Source: UBA9980 sp964436235
GTDB lineage: Bacteria > Muiribacteriota > UBA9980
Reading direction: 5' to 3'
NCBI GenBank assembly: GCA_964436235.1
Contig: CAYTCW010000105.1
Coordinates: 1-15,607 of the forward strand
Length of the DNA stretch: 15,607 nucleotides
Under the pieces are notes generated by a model that saw nothing but the letters and a program-made list of their open reading frames with translations, was not told the origin of the DNA and did not search any database. Each line of letters opens with the position of its first letter. Positions within the stretch are counted from its first letter, which is position 1. This document shows, piece after piece, positions 1 to 6,975 of this stretch. The translations under genes and the position numbers were made by a program.

Positions 1-1091
1 TCAGAACGCCGCTTAACAGCATTATAGGTTTCAGCGGAATGCTTTATAAAAACGAATCATGCGAAGAAAAAAAAGAAATGCTCTACCAGATAATAACCAA
101 CGGCCGCGCGCTGCTCGCTATTATCGACAGGCTCGGCCATTGCGCCGATAATAAAGACTTAACTTCCGGCGATTCAGACGATAGCGGTTCAGCCGGCCTT
201 CTTAAACCGGACGGCAGCAGCGCCAAAGCTGAAAGCGGACCGGCGCATGCCGCCGATGCTTCCGTTAAACCGGTTGAAGCGGCCGCAGGCGAAGATGGCG
301 CTGAAAAACTTACGCTGTTATTAGCCGAAGATAATCCTTCAAACGCTAAATTAATAACGCGGCTTTTAAAGCAATTCGGCCACGAGGTTATCGTCGTCGA
401 AAACGGCCTGCAGGCAGTCGAAGCAGTGTCGCGGTTTAAATTCGACGCCGTGCTCATGGATATTCAAATGCCGGTCATGAACGGCAGAGATGCGGCCGCC
501 GCGATACGCAGGGCTGGTTATGCGATAGCGATTATAGCGCTTACCGCATGCGCGGTCAGAGAAGAGCGCGACGAATGTTTAAAAGCGGGCATGGACGCTT
601 TTATTTTAAAACCCATTAATATCGACGAGATAGAGCCTTTGATAAGGCGCGTTATAAAAGATAAGAAAATGACCGGCGCATCTAAATATACCGGTGACGA
701 CATTATATTGAAAGGAAATTCAATGACCGAAACAGTTGAACAAAAAGCGCAGTTAAAAAATTTCAACCGCGAAAAATTAGACGAGATAATGGGCGGTATC
801 GAAGAAATTATGCGCGAATCGATCGAATTATTTTTAGAAGGCGTAACCGATAATATCGGCGATATACAAAACGCCGTTAAATTAAAAGACGCTCAACTGA
901 CTAAAAAATTAGTGCATAAACTTAAAGGCTCCGCGCTTAACGCATGCGCCGATAAAACATCCGACCTTCTTGCTAAAATGGAATATGCCGCCGATGAAAA
1001 CGATTTTGAAAAACTCGAAGATCTTTTCGAAACGCTCAACGACGCAATCAACGACTTTGAAAGAGAAGTAAAGAAAGCCCGGTTATATTAA
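1..1091 (+). CDS. Hybrid phosphorelay protein, DHp-REC-HPt, 5' end missing
   Basis: This reading frame enters from the left edge. The codons before the ATG at 39 are in frame and read RTPLNSIIGFSG, the segment just after the phospho-accepting His in a HisKA H-box, so the ATG at 39 is internal and the true start is outside the window. Residues below count from that ATG. A second DHp-like helix (about 16-36, LLAIID) is followed by a low-complexity Ala/Ser/Asp linker (40-88), a CheY-like receiver (about 91-205; acidic pair E97-D98, phosphoacceptor D141 in LMDIQMP, T169, K191 in LKP) and a C-terminal HPt domain (about 240-345; H293 in HKLKGSAL). A HATPase domain would be expected between DHp and receiver, but the roughly 50-residue linker is too short for one. 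The visible part therefore looks like a phosphotransfer protein that cannot make its own phosphoryl groups, unless an ATPase lies upstream. The signal and partner are unknown. Confidence 0.85.
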   Translation, partial: RTPLNSIIGFSGMLYKNESCEEKKEMLYQIITNGRALLAIIDRLGHCADNKDLTSGDSDDSGSAGLLKPDGSSAKAESGPAHAADASVKPVEAAAGEDGAEKLTLLLAEDNPSNAKLITRLLKQFGHEVIVVENGLQAVEAVSRFKFDAVLMDIQMPVMNGRDAAAAIRRAGYAIAIIALTACAVREERDECLKAGMDAFILKPINIDEIEPLIRRVIKDKKMTGASKYTGDDIILKGNSMTETVEQKAQLKNFNREKLDEIMGGIEEIMRESIELFLEGVTDNIGDIQNAVKLKDAQLTKKLVHKLKGSALNACADKTSDLLAKMEYAADENDFEKLEDLFETLNDAINDFEREVKKARLY

Positions 1092-1257
1092 ATTAATTTT
1101 TACCGATGCGCTAACGGATGCGCTGATTGTTGATTATTATAAATTTATGTTGATAGTAAAAACGAGAATAATAACAAAATAATTATAGCAATAACAATGA
1201 CAATAGCGGTAATAAATTAATGATTGATTTAAAACTATATATCGGAGGATAATTTTA

Positions 1258-1875
1258 ATGAGAAAAACTTTAATCGTTTCGTACTTAGCCCGCGGCGAAC
1301 GCTCTAACACTAAAAAAATATTGGACGCCTTTTCGGCATGCATTAAAGGAAGCTCCGTGGAAATCCTTGATTTATGCAAAAATCCTCCCGATTTTTTCAT
1401 GCCGGAAAACCTTTCGGTTTATTATGAAAGAAACTACGGCGGCCAGAAAATAGAACCGAAGCGCGAAGCGTTAATGAAAAAAATGGATGAAATGGCCGCA
1501 CAGTTTAAAAGCGCCGATATAATAATTACGGCCGCGCCTATGAATAATTTTTCGTTTCCAGCGCCGCTTAAGGCTTACTTTGATTCAGTAATGCAGAAAG
1601 GCGTTACATGGACTATCGGGGCGGCCGGCTATGAAGGAATGATGAAAGGTAAAAAGGCGCTCGCTATAACTTCGAGCGGCGGCGTTTACGAAGGCGAAAC
1701 AGCCGCCTACGACCATTACTCAGGTCTTATTAAGGCCCAATTATCGATGATGGGCTTTGATGCCATAGAAGTAGTAAGCGCTGCCGGACTTAATATGTTT
1801 CCCGAAAAGACGCCGGATATAGTAGCGGCCGCATGCGATAAAGTTAAAACCATAGCCGAAAACTGGTATGCGTAA
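1258..1875 (+). CDS. azoR: FMN-dependent NADH-azoreductase / NAD(P)H oxidoreductase, flavodoxin-like fold
   Basis: This is a 205-residue protein, close to the usual AzoR length of about 200. It is a cytosolic flavodoxin-fold enzyme expected to bind FMN and pass electrons from NAD(P)H to quinones or azo compounds. Visible family signatures are the N-terminal strand and phosphate-binding loop (LIVSYLARGERSNT, residues 5-18), the FMN-binding and dimer motif PMNNFSFPAPLKAYFDS (94-110) followed by KGVTWTI, and the SSGGVY loop (139-144) that contacts flavin. The start is supported by GGAGG at 1244-1248, nine bases before the ATG. No convincing -35/-10 pair was found in the 166-bp spacer behind the phosphorelay gene, so co-transcription from upstream is possible. 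The family call is firm; the physiological substrate is not known, and quinone or general flavin reductase is equally plausible. Confidence 0.82.
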   Translation: MRKTLIVSYLARGERSNTKKILDAFSACIKGSSVEILDLCKNPPDFFMPENLSVYYERNYGGQKIEPKREALMKKMDEMAAQFKSADIIITAAPMNNFSFPAPLKAYFDSVMQKGVTWTIGAAGYEGMMKGKKALAITSSGGVYEGETAAYDHYSGLIKAQLSMMGFDAIEVVSAAGLNMFPEKTPDIVAAACDKVKTIAENWYA

Positions 1876-1920
1876 ATAAAAATTCTTTTTTTTAATATAA
1901 CGGGGGCCGCATGTTCATAC

Positions 1921-1955
1921 TGAAAAAAATAAGATGAAAAGTCTTATTTTTTTCA
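1921..1955. terminator. AT-rich bidirectional terminator between convergent genes
   Basis: A perfect 14-bp inverted repeat: arms 1921-1934 and 1942-1955 around a 7-base loop. Its A-run and T-run give a U-rich tail in either direction. It lies between the stops of the azoreductase gene (+) and the PhnP-like gene (-), where a shared terminator is expected. The stem has few G-C pairs, so its strength is uncertain. Confidence 0.7.
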
Positions 1956-1988
1956 TTTTCAACGGTTATTTTAAGGTTGGTTTTACAA

Positions 1989-2765
1989 TTAAACCTCAAT
2001 TATAAGTCCGTCATAGGCTATTTCGATATTGAGGCCGAGGCCCGCGAGCCTCTCAGATTCACTTTCGTGCATAATTTCGTGATCGATATGAGTAAAATAG
2101 GTCTTTTTAGGCTTTAAAATTTTAACGGCTTCTACGGCCTCGTCTAAATTCAGATGAGTGGTATGCGGCCGCAGACGCAGGGCGTCTATTATCAAAACAT
2201 CGAGGCCGTAAAGTAATTTCACGCTTTCTTCCGGAACGAATTTAGCGTCGGGAATGTAGGCTGTATTTAAAAAGCGGTATCCATAAGTCTGCACTGGCCC
2301 GTGCACTACGGGTATCGGCGTAAATTCGACGCCCGCCGCTTCGAAACTATCCGCGACCGCCGAAAGCGATATACGCGGAGTGCCGCCGCCCATGGGCATT
2401 TTTTCTAAAAATATATAAGCGAAACGCTTTTTAACGTCGGAACAGAACTCCGGCGGTCCAAAACATTGAATAGGAGGCGATATGCGGGTTTGATAAGCCC
2501 TGATATCGTCGATTCCATGAAGATGATCGGCGTGAGCGTGTGTGAATAAAATGGCGTCAAGGGTTTTTATTTTAAATTTAAGCGCCTGCGCGCGGAAATC
2601 TGCGGAAGTATCGACTAACACATTACGGCCCGCGCTTTCTATTAAAATAGAACAGCGCAGGCGTTTATTAAACGGACTTTCAGAAGCGCATACGGCGCAT
2701 CCACAGTTTATTTTCGGCACTCCGTGAGAAGTGCCGGTACCCAGAAAAGTTATTTTAGCTTTCAT
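1989..2765 (-). CDS. PhnP-like metallo-beta-lactamase-fold phosphodiesterase
   Basis: This is a 258-residue cytosolic metallohydrolase of the PhnP branch of the metallo-beta-lactamase superfamily. The opening FLGTGTSHGVP (7-17) and the cysteine cluster CGCAVC (C21, C23, C26) are typical of PhnP, where the cysteines form an extra zinc site. The catalytic metal ligands are all visible: THAHADH (H76, H78, D80, H81), H155 in VVHG, D173 in YIPDA, and H226 in FTH. E. coli PhnP opens 5-phosphoribosyl 1,2-cyclic phosphate in phosphonate breakdown, but no C-P lyase genes are nearby, so a broader cyclic-phosphodiester or housekeeping role is as likely. The start is the only sensible one, since the conserved strand begins at residue 3. 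No strong ribosome binding site is seen. The next upstream gene on this strand, ssb, ends 76 bp away. Confidence 0.85.
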   Translation of the reverse strand: MKAKITFLGTGTSHGVPKINCGCAVCASESPFNKRLRCSILIESAGRNVLVDTSADFRAQALKFKIKTLDAILFTHAHADHLHGIDDIRAYQTRISPPIQCFGPPEFCSDVKKRFAYIFLEKMPMGGGTPRISLSAVADSFEAAGVEFTPIPVVHGPVQTYGYRFLNTAYIPDAKFVPEESVKLLYGLDVLIIDALRLRPHTTHLNLDEAVEAVKILKPKKTYFTHIDHEIMHESESERLAGLGLNIEIAYDGLIIEV

Positions 2766-2841
2766 TTTTATTGACTAACCATGGCTTTTTATAATCAAGT
2801 GCAATATCAGCAAACTATAATTTATTCCGTTTTTAACTCAA

Positions 2842-3213
2842 TTAAAAAGGCATCTCGGCGCTTTTGTTCTTATCGGGCGAACTGAGCAAAGTCAGGCTGT
2901 TGCCGATAATGTTAGTATAAGTGACGGCGGGTTTGCCGGCTTCTTTCGGCTCGAATTTATTATACTCGATTTTGCCTTCTATGAATACGCGCGAGCCTTT
3001 TTTTACGTATTGATTGGCGATATCCGCGACGTTGCCGAAAAATTTTACTTTATGCCACAAAGTATTTTCTTCATATATTCCCTTATCGTTTTTATACATT
3101 TCGTTGGTCGCCACTCTGAAAGAAGACATCGATTTACCTGTTTTTGTCACCATAGCTTCCGCATCACAGCCCGCATTACCCAGAATGAATATTTTGTTAA
3201 CGCTTTTACCCAT
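2842..3213 (-). CDS. ssb: Single-stranded DNA-binding protein
   Basis: This is an OB-fold SSB of 123 residues counted from the ATG at 3213. That start is preferred over an in-frame GTG at 3225 because GGAGG (3219-3223) sits five bases before the ATG and would lie inside the longer reading. The family pattern is clear: VNKIFILGNAG, then GKSMSSFRVATNEMYKN, LWHKVKFFGNVADIANQYVKKGSRVFIEGKI, and a final strand ending NSLTLLSS. SSB coats single-stranded DNA during replication, recombination and repair, normally as a tetramer, and recruits partners through its last residues. The tail here is very short (about 12 residues, ending SAEMPF). It keeps the terminal Pro-Phe but has only one acidic residue near it, unlike the usual DDDIPF. 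There is no rpsF or rpsR beside it, so this may be a second, non-ribosomal-cluster SSB. Confidence 0.9.
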   Translation of the reverse strand: MGKSVNKIFILGNAGCDAEAMVTKTGKSMSSFRVATNEMYKNDKGIYEENTLWHKVKFFGNVADIANQYVKKGSRVFIEGKIEYNKFEPKEAGKPAVTYTNIIGNSLTLLSSPDKNKSAEMPF

Positions 3214-3227
3214 AATTACCTCCACTT

Positions 3228-3256
3228 TATATATTTTGTGAAAGTAACTAAAACAA
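3228..3256 (-). promoter_or_regulatory. Candidate sigma-70 promoter for ssb
   Basis: On the minus strand, TTGTTT (3251-3256) and TATATA (3228-3233) are separated by 17 bp. The predicted start would be just upstream of the GGAGG that serves ssb, giving a leader of under 15 bases. Both boxes are imperfect and the region is very AT-rich, so this is only suggestive. Confidence 0.35.
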
Positions 3257-3390
3257 TTTTTATGCCAACCAATAAAATTAAACGGGCCGTCCGTAAAATC
3301 AATAAAATCGAGGGTAATTCAAAAACTAAACAATAATAAATCTCATATCGATATAAAAGCGTTTCACTTTGAGACTAAATGCGATTTATC

Positions 3391-3407
3391 AGTATCAAAT
3401 TGATACT
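3391..3407. repeat. Small perfect inverted repeat downstream of manA
   Basis: AGTATCA and TGATACT (7 bp each) flank a 3-base centre, ten bases beyond the manA stop. On the minus strand it could form a hairpin at the end of the SWIM-manA transcript, but no U-run follows, so it is not a standard intrinsic terminator. It may slow decay of the transcript end or bind a regulator. The rest of the 203-bp spacer between manA and ssb shows only AT-rich sequence and a short ATATCGATAT palindrome (3345-3354). Confidence 0.4.
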
Positions 3408-3416
3408 AAATTATTT

Positions 3417-4538
3417 TTACGAATTAGCGTATATTTGATTTATCAAATTAAACTTATCCGGCGTGTCGGGAAGCGCAAAGGTCTGCAGCATGGTAACTCC
3501 TTTTTCGCCGTCGGCGGGCTCGAAATGCGCGCCGGTATAATTTGCCGGCATTAAAAGCGCCGAATATTTCGGAAAAAAATCACAGCAATTATCGCCGTAA
3601 GATATAAAAGCGTCTTCGCCTATATTCATAAAAACCGAAAAGACCGGAAGTTTTAACCGACAGTCTATGCCTTTTCCGGCGGCGCTTTCAAATATCATAA
3701 CATCGAAATATTGATTGGAATTCAAATGTCTTACGCGGCCGCCATTAACTCTATAGCGGCCCGATTCGCTGCAGCCGGCCGGATTGATCCTGGCGTAATC
3801 AACGCACCTGATAGCTTTTTCAACATGGAGATCACGGGCCTTTCCATCGGAATCGAGCCTGGCGTAATCATAAACCCTGTAAGTTATATCGCAGTTTTGT
3901 TGGATCTCGGCTATCAGCACGCCTTTTCCTATCGCGTGAACGGTGCCCGGATATATAATGAAACAATCGCCTTTTTTAACCCTGATATGATTTAAAACGC
4001 TTTCAAGCGAATTATTTTTAATATGCCGCCGGAAAGTTTCTTCATCTATTTTCTGATTGAAGCCTAATATTATTTCAGAATCCTGCCGCGCGTCTAAAAC
4101 ATACCACATCTCAGTTTTACCGCAGTAATAATTTTCGAGTTTACGGGCCATTTCATCGTTCGGATGAAGCTGGATGGAAAGGCGGTCGTTCGCGTCTATA
4201 ATTTTTAAAATAAAGGGAAATGGATCTGTCTTATCGCGGCCGCAGCCGTATTTTTCGCCAAAAAAAGCGGACGGCAGTTCTTTTAAAATATTATCGAGCG
4301 GCATTAATTTATAACCGCCATTAAGCGCGACTATATTATGGTTTTCACACAGGCTCCATATTTCTCCGACCTTAGGGCAATCCGCGATATTCAGCGTTTC
4401 GCCGGACGCGCCCGGATATAGCCTGAAACCGCCCCAGATCGTCGATTTAATCTTTCTGCTGAAAATAATAGGATAAGGCTCTATAACCATGGTTTTATCA
4501 AGATCCGTACTTTCCGATTTTTTATTTAAATACTGCAT
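3417..4538 (-). CDS. manA: Mannose-6-phosphate isomerase, type I (cupin, zinc)
   Basis: This enzyme interconverts fructose 6-phosphate and mannose 6-phosphate, supplying mannose for surface polysaccharides or allowing growth on mannose. The 373 residues carry the type I PMI pattern: IWGG near the N-terminus (34-37), GEIWSL (58-63), LSIQLHPND (zinc ligands Q123 and H125), GKTEMWYVLDA (zinc ligand E143), PGTVHAIG (zinc ligand H201) and QNCDITYRVYDYAR with the active-site Arg at 221. Length lies between the short Bacillus form and the long E. coli form. The start is uncertain: ATG at 4538 and ATG at 4490 (residue 17, just before the conserved region) are both possible, and neither has a strong ribosome binding site. 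It lies 20 bases after the SWIM protein gene on the same strand and is probably co-transcribed from the promoter at 6616-6644. Confidence 0.9.
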   Translation of the reverse strand: MQYLNKKSESTDLDKTMVIEPYPIIFSRKIKSTIWGGFRLYPGASGETLNIADCPKVGEIWSLCENHNIVALNGGYKLMPLDNILKELPSAFFGEKYGCGRDKTDPFPFILKIIDANDRLSIQLHPNDEMARKLENYYCGKTEMWYVLDARQDSEIILGFNQKIDEETFRRHIKNNSLESVLNHIRVKKGDCFIIYPGTVHAIGKGVLIAEIQQNCDITYRVYDYARLDSDGKARDLHVEKAIRCVDYARINPAGCSESGRYRVNGGRVRHLNSNQYFDVMIFESAAGKGIDCRLKLPVFSVFMNIGEDAFISYGDNCCDFFPKYSALLMPANYTGAHFEPADGEKGVTMLQTFALPDTPDKFNLINQIYANS

Positions 4539-4558
4539 TTTATATCTGCTACAGGGCT

Positions 4559-6532
4559 TTATAAAACTCTTTTAGTATAAAGCCTTTTTTCATTCAATTT
4601 TTCTATATAAAGATTAAGTTCCTTGCTCTTAGAAGGTATTTTAGCCATCACGTTTATTAATTTAGTTACATGGCCGTAGTTATCGCGGTCGCCGCCTTTT
4701 CTTACTATGGCGTCGATCCTCTGCCTGAACAGTTCAAAAACTTCGGCCGGCTTTTCATTCATTATAAGGCCGCAAATGCTTGAAAACATATAATCATCGG
4801 CTGTTTTATTAGCCATATTGATCACTAAATCGTAACGCAATAATTTTTTGAATAATTTAGCCTTGAATAGATTATCGCAGGCGTCTTCATCGATGAGCGA
4901 GCGGCAGAAACTTTCCGTCGAAATATTTTCGTCGGCAAATTTAATTTCAGCGCCTGCTTCATTGAGTTTTTCAATCTCATCGATAACATTGAACAATTTA
5001 TCAGACATCGTTAAGTTATTATTATATACTATTTCGGTATATAGCGCGCGGTATAGATCTTTTAAGCACAGCGCCTTTTTATGCTTTGAAACGGCGAAAT
5101 TAATAAGCGGCGTTAAAATTTCATCGACGCTTTTAACCGCGGCGGAAAGCGCTTCCTTAAGCTCGTTGAAAGTTCCGCATTTTAAGCCTTCTCTTATTTT
5201 TTCGGGATTTTTATCGAATATCTTCAATATGGCGACCGCGAGTTTAAGCGCTTTTTTATGTTCGAAATTCTTCATCAAAAATTCTATATATTCGCAATGC
5301 AGAATAATATTTAACTGCCAATATTTTTCAGCTATCTTGACCGCGCGGCCGGCTTCGCCTGATATATTCAACAAATAAAAAGCCTCGTGCGCGTTCTGAG
5401 CGTTAATATAAGGCGGGCAGCCCGTTTCGGGATCGCTGTTATTAACGAGGTTTTCGCTGATAAAATCGAGCATGTGCTCAACCGAACCGTAACGGGAGCT
5501 TATCAGCTTTAATCTGTCGAAATTACCGAGCCGCCTGTCGTTTGATGTTTTAGAAGAAAAATAAATGGCGAGCAGCCCGTTATAAAACCACCGTGCGTCG
5601 TCTTTATCAAAGTTTTCGGAAAGCGCGATCTCTATCAAAGCGCTGAAGGCTTTATTCATGTGATATTTAACGGCGCCTTCGAGCGCTTTATAAATTTTAG
5701 CATCGAGGGACTGTTTTATATCCTGAGCGTCGAAATCCTGAGCGAAGTTATAAATCGCGAATAAAAAACTCGCGCCGCCGCATATATCGCCTATTTTAAG
5801 AGAACGGTCGGCCTTGTTATAAAATGCATCAAACAGGGAATCGATCGATTTTTGAAAAAATTCACGGCATTCGCCGGCGCCGTAGTTATCGGTGCTTATA
5901 GCGCCTGAAGACACTATCGCCGCGCGCCTTGAAATATAATTTCTTGATTTATAAAATTCCGATTTATTAAAAGCCTCTTTAATTTCATTAAGCGACGCTT
6001 CGACGCGTTTTTGATAATAAAGAGCCCCGCCGCGGCCCGCCGAACCGCCGTCTTTAAAAGAATAAACGCCATCATAGAAGGCCTGGAATTCTTTGAACGA
6101 TTCGGGAAATTTCTTGAAAAACTCCGACAGCGGCTTAATAACGCTCTTTTCTTTTTCGACGCGCGCTAAATATTTTTCGATTTTTTTATCGTATAAATCA
6201 TCGGGCGCATTATTTACCTTATTTATCTTTTTAAACTCAGCTTTTATTCTTTCGTTATTTTGCATTAAATGAATCAATGCGGCCGCTATATGCTTGCAGT
6301 AATCGTCGAGATCGTAGGGGCAATCGCACGCCGCGCTGAATTTATCCGCATTGAAATATAATTCAACGTTATACACCTTGGCGCCTTCGACCTGAACGCT
6401 AATAACGCCCTCATCGCTTATATTAAACGATTTAACGTTGCCGCGGTTATAATAGTCGAGCCCCTTTATATACGAAGAATAACTCGAATTATCGATAATA
6501 AAGGCTTTGTCTATATTGGGAAATTCATTCAT
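4559..6532 (-). CDS. SWIM zinc-finger protein with long helical C-terminal region, function unknown
   Basis: This is a 657-residue protein with an N-terminal SWIM module: a short repetitive strand region (about 20-62, including GLDYYNRGNVKSF and VEGAKVYNVELYF) leads into CDCPYDLDDYCKH, giving zinc ligands C69, C71, C79 and H81 with the CxC-x7-CxH spacing of the family. SWIM domains are thought to bind DNA or proteins and are often fused to SNF2-type helicases. Here no helicase motifs are seen. The remaining 570 residues are Ala/Leu/Lys-rich and look like stacked alpha helices, suited to a scaffold. No signal peptide or membrane segment is seen, so it should be cytosolic. The start at 6532 lies about 77 bases after the predicted transcription start and keeps the whole conserved N-terminus; the ribosome binding site is weak (GGGTG). 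The partner gene downstream is manA, an unexpected pairing that does not by itself reveal the role. Confidence 0.85.
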   Translation of the reverse strand: MNEFPNIDKAFIIDNSSYSSYIKGLDYYNRGNVKSFNISDEGVISVQVEGAKVYNVELYFNADKFSAACDCPYDLDDYCKHIAAALIHLMQNNERIKAEFKKINKVNNAPDDLYDKKIEKYLARVEKEKSVIKPLSEFFKKFPESFKEFQAFYDGVYSFKDGGSAGRGGALYYQKRVEASLNEIKEAFNKSEFYKSRNYISRRAAIVSSGAISTDNYGAGECREFFQKSIDSLFDAFYNKADRSLKIGDICGGASFLFAIYNFAQDFDAQDIKQSLDAKIYKALEGAVKYHMNKAFSALIEIALSENFDKDDARWFYNGLLAIYFSSKTSNDRRLGNFDRLKLISSRYGSVEHMLDFISENLVNNSDPETGCPPYINAQNAHEAFYLLNISGEAGRAVKIAEKYWQLNIILHCEYIEFLMKNFEHKKALKLAVAILKIFDKNPEKIREGLKCGTFNELKEALSAAVKSVDEILTPLINFAVSKHKKALCLKDLYRALYTEIVYNNNLTMSDKLFNVIDEIEKLNEAGAEIKFADENISTESFCRSLIDEDACDNLFKAKLFKKLLRYDLVINMANKTADDYMFSSICGLIMNEKPAEVFELFRQRIDAIVRKGGDRDNYGHVTKLINVMAKIPSKSKELNLYIEKLNEKRLYTKRVL

Positions 6533-6615
6533 AACGCACCCGTTTCATTAAAATATACTCTCATACTCGAGCCTGTTTATCTTTTATCCGTACAAACGAT
6601 ATAATAATACGGTAT

Positions 6616-6644
6616 AATATAATTTAAAATCGATGATTTGTCAA
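6616..6644 (-). promoter_or_regulatory. Strong sigma-70 promoter for the SWIM-manA operon
   Basis: On the minus strand, a perfect -35 TTGACA (6639-6644) and -10 TATATT (6616-6621, five of six matches) are separated by exactly 17 bp. Transcription should start near 6609, giving a leader of about 77 bases before the ATG at 6532. A promoter is expected here because the gene upstream on this strand ends in a terminator. Confidence 0.75.
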
Positions 6645-6660
6645 TTAAAAACTCATCGAT
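6629..6660. promoter_or_regulatory. Inverted repeat bracketing the -35 box, candidate operator
   Basis: ATCGATGA (6629-6636) and TCATCGAT (6653-6660) form a perfect 8-bp inverted repeat with a 16-base centre that contains the whole -35 box. The two half-site centres are 24 bp apart, and each half contains the palindrome ATCGAT. A dimeric repressor bound here would block polymerase. No regulator gene is adjacent, so this is inference from position and symmetry. Confidence 0.5.
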
Positions 6661-6722
6661 AACTCCAAATTATAAAATCGAATTCAATAATTAATTTTAA
6701 TTAATCGAAAACTGGAAACCGC

Positions 6723-6777
6723 CATAAATAAAATTATCGCCCCTAACCGGAGCGATAATAATTTTCTATTTCGTAAC
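6723..6777. repeat. 55-bp exact repeat, left copy (contig-end overlap)
   Basis: This 55-base stretch is identical to 6878-6932. The left copy runs exactly up to the first N and the right copy begins exactly after the last N. The pattern is what two contigs sharing a terminal k-mer of 55 would give when a scaffolder joins them with a fixed gap. It contains the terminator hairpin at 6733-6759. Confidence 0.9.
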
Positions 6778-6877
6778 NNNNNNNNNNNNNNNNNNNNNNN
6801 NNNNNNNNNNNNNNNNNNNNNNNNNNNNNNNNNNNNNNNNNNNNNNNNNNNNNNNNNNNNNNNNNNNNNNNNNNNNN
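6778..6877. other. Assembly gap of 100 N
   Basis: Exactly 100 undetermined bases, the conventional placeholder for a gap of unknown size. It falls in a non-coding spacer and interrupts no gene. The identical flanks suggest the gap may have no real length. Confidence 0.98.
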
Positions 6878-6932
6878 CATAAATAAAATTATCGCCCCTA
6901 ACCGGAGCGATAATAATTTTCTATTTCGTAAC
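6878..6932. repeat. 55-bp exact repeat, right copy (contig-end overlap)
   Basis: Second copy of the 55 bases at 6723-6777, starting directly after the N run. This copy is next to the metallopeptidase gene, whose terminator it carries. Confidence 0.9.
6888..6914 (-). terminator. Intrinsic terminator of the metallopeptidase operon
   Basis: Read on the minus strand, ATTATCGCTCC and GGGGCGATAAT pair over 11 bp with one G-U wobble around a 5-base loop, followed by TTTTATTTAT. On the plus strand the wobble becomes a C-A mismatch, so the element is built for the minus strand. That matches its place 62 bases past the metallopeptidase stop. A duplicate lies at 6733-6759 because of the assembly overlap. 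Confidence 0.8.
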
Positions 6933-6975
6933 GCTTAATTAATAAAAATGCAGTAACCCTATTTATTGTGAATCG

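Larger units (their letters stand above)
6533..6975. other. 443-bp non-coding spacer with promoter, scaffold gap and terminator
   Basis: No gene is visible here. From the right it holds the terminator of the metallopeptidase gene, a run of 100 N, a second copy of the same terminator sequence, and then the promoter and candidate operator of the SWIM gene. If the duplicated 55 bases are an assembly artefact, the real spacer is only about 288 bp. Confidence 0.8.

Noticed and set aside
1105..1124. Short direct repeat GATGCGCT, two copies 12 bp apart
   Set aside because: Only eight bases, two copies, in a spacer with no promoter elements near it. Too weak to call a regulatory site.
1989..2765. 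Assigning the PhnP-like protein to phosphonate breakdown
   Set aside because: The family match is good, but no other phn gene is in the window, so the specific pathway is not supported.
2766..2841. Possible terminator or promoter between ssb and the PhnP-like gene
   Set aside because: I found no stem with a U-run and no spaced -35/-10 pair that stands out from AT-rich background.
4848..5378. 176-codon open frame on the plus strand
   Set aside because: It lies wholly antisense to the SWIM protein gene, has Ser/Leu-rich composition typical of a reverse-frame shadow, no ribosome binding site and no recognisable motif.
6723..6932. The 55-bp repeats as a biological direct repeat, attachment site or CRISPR-like unit
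   Set aside because: Only two copies exist, both touch the N run exactly, and no integrase or cas gene is nearby. A contig overlap explains them better.
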